The notes under the pieces were generated by a model, which was given only the letters and a program-made list of their open reading frames with translations, searched no databases and was not told where the DNA came from. The position numbers and the translations under genes are program-made. Shown here one piece after another: positions 62,576 through 64,000 of a stretch of DNA of 64,000 nucleotides. How positions within the stretch are numbered: the stretch's first letter is position 1; every line of letters begins with the position of its first letter. This stretch comes from Microbacterium flavescens (lineage in GTDB: Bacteria; Actinomycetota; Actinomycetes; Actinomycetales; Microbacteriaceae). The stretch lies in assembly GCF_018588945.1 (NCBI RefSeq), contig NZ_JAFIWA010000002.1, positions 248,001 to 312,000 on the forward strand. The letters are read 5' to 3'.

Positions 62576-64000
62576 ATGTCGACCTCTGCGCGTACCGACC
62601 GTCAACCGACCCGATGGCTGCGCGTCGGCATCCCCGCCCTCCTCGTACTCGTGTGGCTCGCCGTCGGCGCCATGGGCGGCCCCTACTTCGGCAAGGTCGA
62701 CGAGGTCTCCAGCAACGACCGGTCGTCGTTCCTGCCCGAGAGCGCCGACGCGACCCAGGTCAACGAGCGCCTGCCCGACTTCCTCGGCGGGGACAGCATC
62801 CCGGCCCTCGTGGTCGTGACGGGCGACGGCGAGCTCACTGAGGATCAGCTCGCCGACGTGCAGACCCTCGCTGACGACATCGCGGCGGTCGACGGCGTGC
62901 TGGACGACATCTCGCCTCCCATCCCGTCGGAGGACGGCGAAGCGGTGCAGATCTTCGTCCCGATCGACGCCGAGGGAGACGTGGGCGAGGTGATCGCGGA
63001 GATCCGCGCGCTCGTGGCCGAGGAGCTTCCGGACGGCATGGAGGGCTGGGTGACCGGCCCGGCGGGCTTCACCGCCGACCTCGTCGAGGGCTTCCTCGGG
63101 ATCGACGGACTGCTGCTCGGCGTCGCGCTCCTGGCGGTGTTCGTCATCCTCGTGATCGTCTACCGCTCGCCGCTGCTGCCCGTGCTGGTGCTGCTGACCT
63201 CGGTGTTCGCGTTGTGCGTCGCGCTGCTCACGGTGTGGTGGCTGGCCAAGGCGGGCATCGTCGTGCTCAACGGCCAGGTGCAGGGCATCCTCTTCATCCT
63301 CGTGATCGGCGCTGCCACGGACTACGCCCTGCTGTACGTCGCACGGTTCCGAGAAGCCGTCGCCGAGGGCAGGAAGCGGTGGGATGCCGTGGTCACGGCC
63401 TGGCGCGGAGCCTTCGAGCCGATCCTGGCGTCGGGCGGCACGGTGATCGCCGGCCTGCTGTGCCTGCTGCTGTCCGATCTCGCGACGAACCGCGCGCTCG
63501 GACCCATCGCCTCGATCGGCATCGCGTTCTCGGTGCTCTCCGCGCTGACGTTCCTGCCTGCCCTGCTCGCGCTGGTCGGCCGCGCGGCGTTCTGGCCCTT
63601 CATCCCGAAGGAGCCGATGGCGACGATGCCCGACGACCTCACGAAGCCCGTCAAGGGCGTGTGGCCACGTCAGGCGCGCTTCATCGCCCGCCACGCCCGC
63701 GCGGTGTGGGTCGTGTGCACGATCGTGCTGCTCGTCGGCGCCGTCGGCATCACGCAGCTGAAGGCGGACGGGGTGCCGTCGAGCGACCTCGTGCTGGGGG
63801 CGTCCGAGGCTCGCGACGGCCAGGAGGTGCTCGCCGAGCACTTCCCCGCAGGGTCGGGCAGCCCGGTGTACGTCATCGTGCCCGAGGAGGACCTCGCCGA
63901 GACCGTCGAAGTTCTCGAGGCGTCGGACGGCGTCGAGTCGGTGGCGATCGCATCCGAGGACTCGCCCACCGGTCAGGCGTCCGTCGAGGTCGAAGACGGT
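62576..64000 (+). CDS. MMPL-family RND-type exporter (5' part, cut by window end)
   Basis: 475 codons are visible with no stop. A first helix (about 14-32), an extracytoplasmic domain, then a block of membrane segments (from about 175) with IDGLLLGVALLAVFVILVIVYRSPLLPVLVLL and the family motif ILFILVIGAATDYALLYVARFREAV, and another helix at about 375. MMPL proteins export lipids or toxic compounds with the proton gradient. ATG 62576 is set by the TAAACT box; the mRNA is probably leaderless. Confidence 0.88.
   Translation, partial: MSTSARTDRQPTRWLRVGIPALLVLVWLAVGAMGGPYFGKVDEVSSNDRSSFLPESADATQVNERLPDFLGGDSIPALVVVTGDGELTEDQLADVQTLADDIAAVDGVLDDISPPIPSEDGEAVQIFVPIDAEGDVGEVIAEIRALVAEELPDGMEGWVTGPAGFTADLVEGFLGIDGLLLGVALLAVFVILVIVYRSPLLPVLVLLTSVFALCVALLTVWWLAKAGIVVLNGQVQGILFILVIGAATDYALLYVARFREAVAEGRKRWDAVVTAWRGAFEPILASGGTVIAGLLCLLLSDLATNRALGPIASIGIAFSVLSALTFLPALLALVGRAAFWPFIPKEPMATMPDDLTKPVKGVWPRQARFIARHARAVWVVCTIVLLVGAVGITQLKADGVPSSDLVLGASEARDGQEVLAEHFPAGSGSPVYVIVPEEDLAETVEVLEASDGVESVAIASEDSPTGQASVEVEDG

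Overview
The window is a high-GC chromosomal segment of an actinobacterium, most likely Microbacterium or a close Microbacteriaceae relative. This rests on gene content (mqo, lysC/asd, MoxR-DUF58-transglutaminase cluster, acs/6C RNA/tad/topA/tmk/holB synteny), many GTG starts, frequent leaderless-type promoters and a striking excess of the 7-mer GGATGCC/GGCATCC. The genus is an inference from composition and order, not from a marker gene.

Layout. 1-3263: tail of an unidentified gene, then an exporter operon (membrane-fusion/peptidoglycan-binding adaptor, ABC ATPase, FtsX-like permease). 3264-10647: an accessory region, partly lower in GC and nearly free of the GGATGCC word. It holds a secreted S1 serine protease, a lipoprotein, a 50-aa zinc-site protein, an ECF sigma factor with a membrane anti-sigma-like partner and a secreted I36-inhibitor-like protein, then an excisionase-like gene, an HTH gene and a tyrosine integrase whose 3' end faces the 3' end of tRNA-Ser(GGA). 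10648-15278: tRNA-Ser and the reverse-strand operon moxR-DUF58-tgpA. 15279-22251: SRP RNA, pta-ackA (acetate metabolism), then a beta-phosphoglucomutase-like HAD and GH65 phosphorylase pair for alpha-glucobioses. 22295-26562: dnaX-recR, an EamA transporter and a small membrane protein.

26632-30443: lysC (with an internal LysC-beta start) and asd, separated by a TetR/RibD-like pair with two matching operators. 30537-35876: mqo, DUF2207 protein, tdk, galE. 35898-38903: a DUF1295 membrane protein divergent from a FadR/GntR regulator and an L-lactate dehydrogenase-type flavoenzyme, with two near-identical palindromic operators between them. 38913-45667: HAD hydrolase, tRNA-Pro(CGG), a sortase-type surface protein, a metallophosphoesterase and a bifunctional PASTA penicillin-binding protein. 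45779-48566: DUF4177 protein, RidA, a large palindrome, acs. 48726-51924: 6C RNA and a tad/flp pilus-like locus. 51961-58110: topA, tmk, holB and a secreted tripeptidyl-aminopeptidase-like hydrolase. 58135-60788: metNIQ methionine importer (reverse strand). 60970-64000: tRNA-Thr(CGT), a small membrane protein, an EamA transporter and a divergent MMPL exporter cut by the window end.

Most notable signals: (i) at least fifteen genes whose start codon lies 6-7 nt after a TANNNT hexamer, implying leaderless mRNAs; (ii) a 6C regulatory RNA with both C-rich hairpins, promoter and terminator; (iii) a 31-bp dispersed element inserted in frame in two unrelated genes in opposite orientation, tandemly amplified in dnaX; (iv) two convincing operator pairs (TetR, GntR); (v) an accessory island with a secreted protease / sigma / inhibitor-like module next to an integrase at tRNA-Ser.
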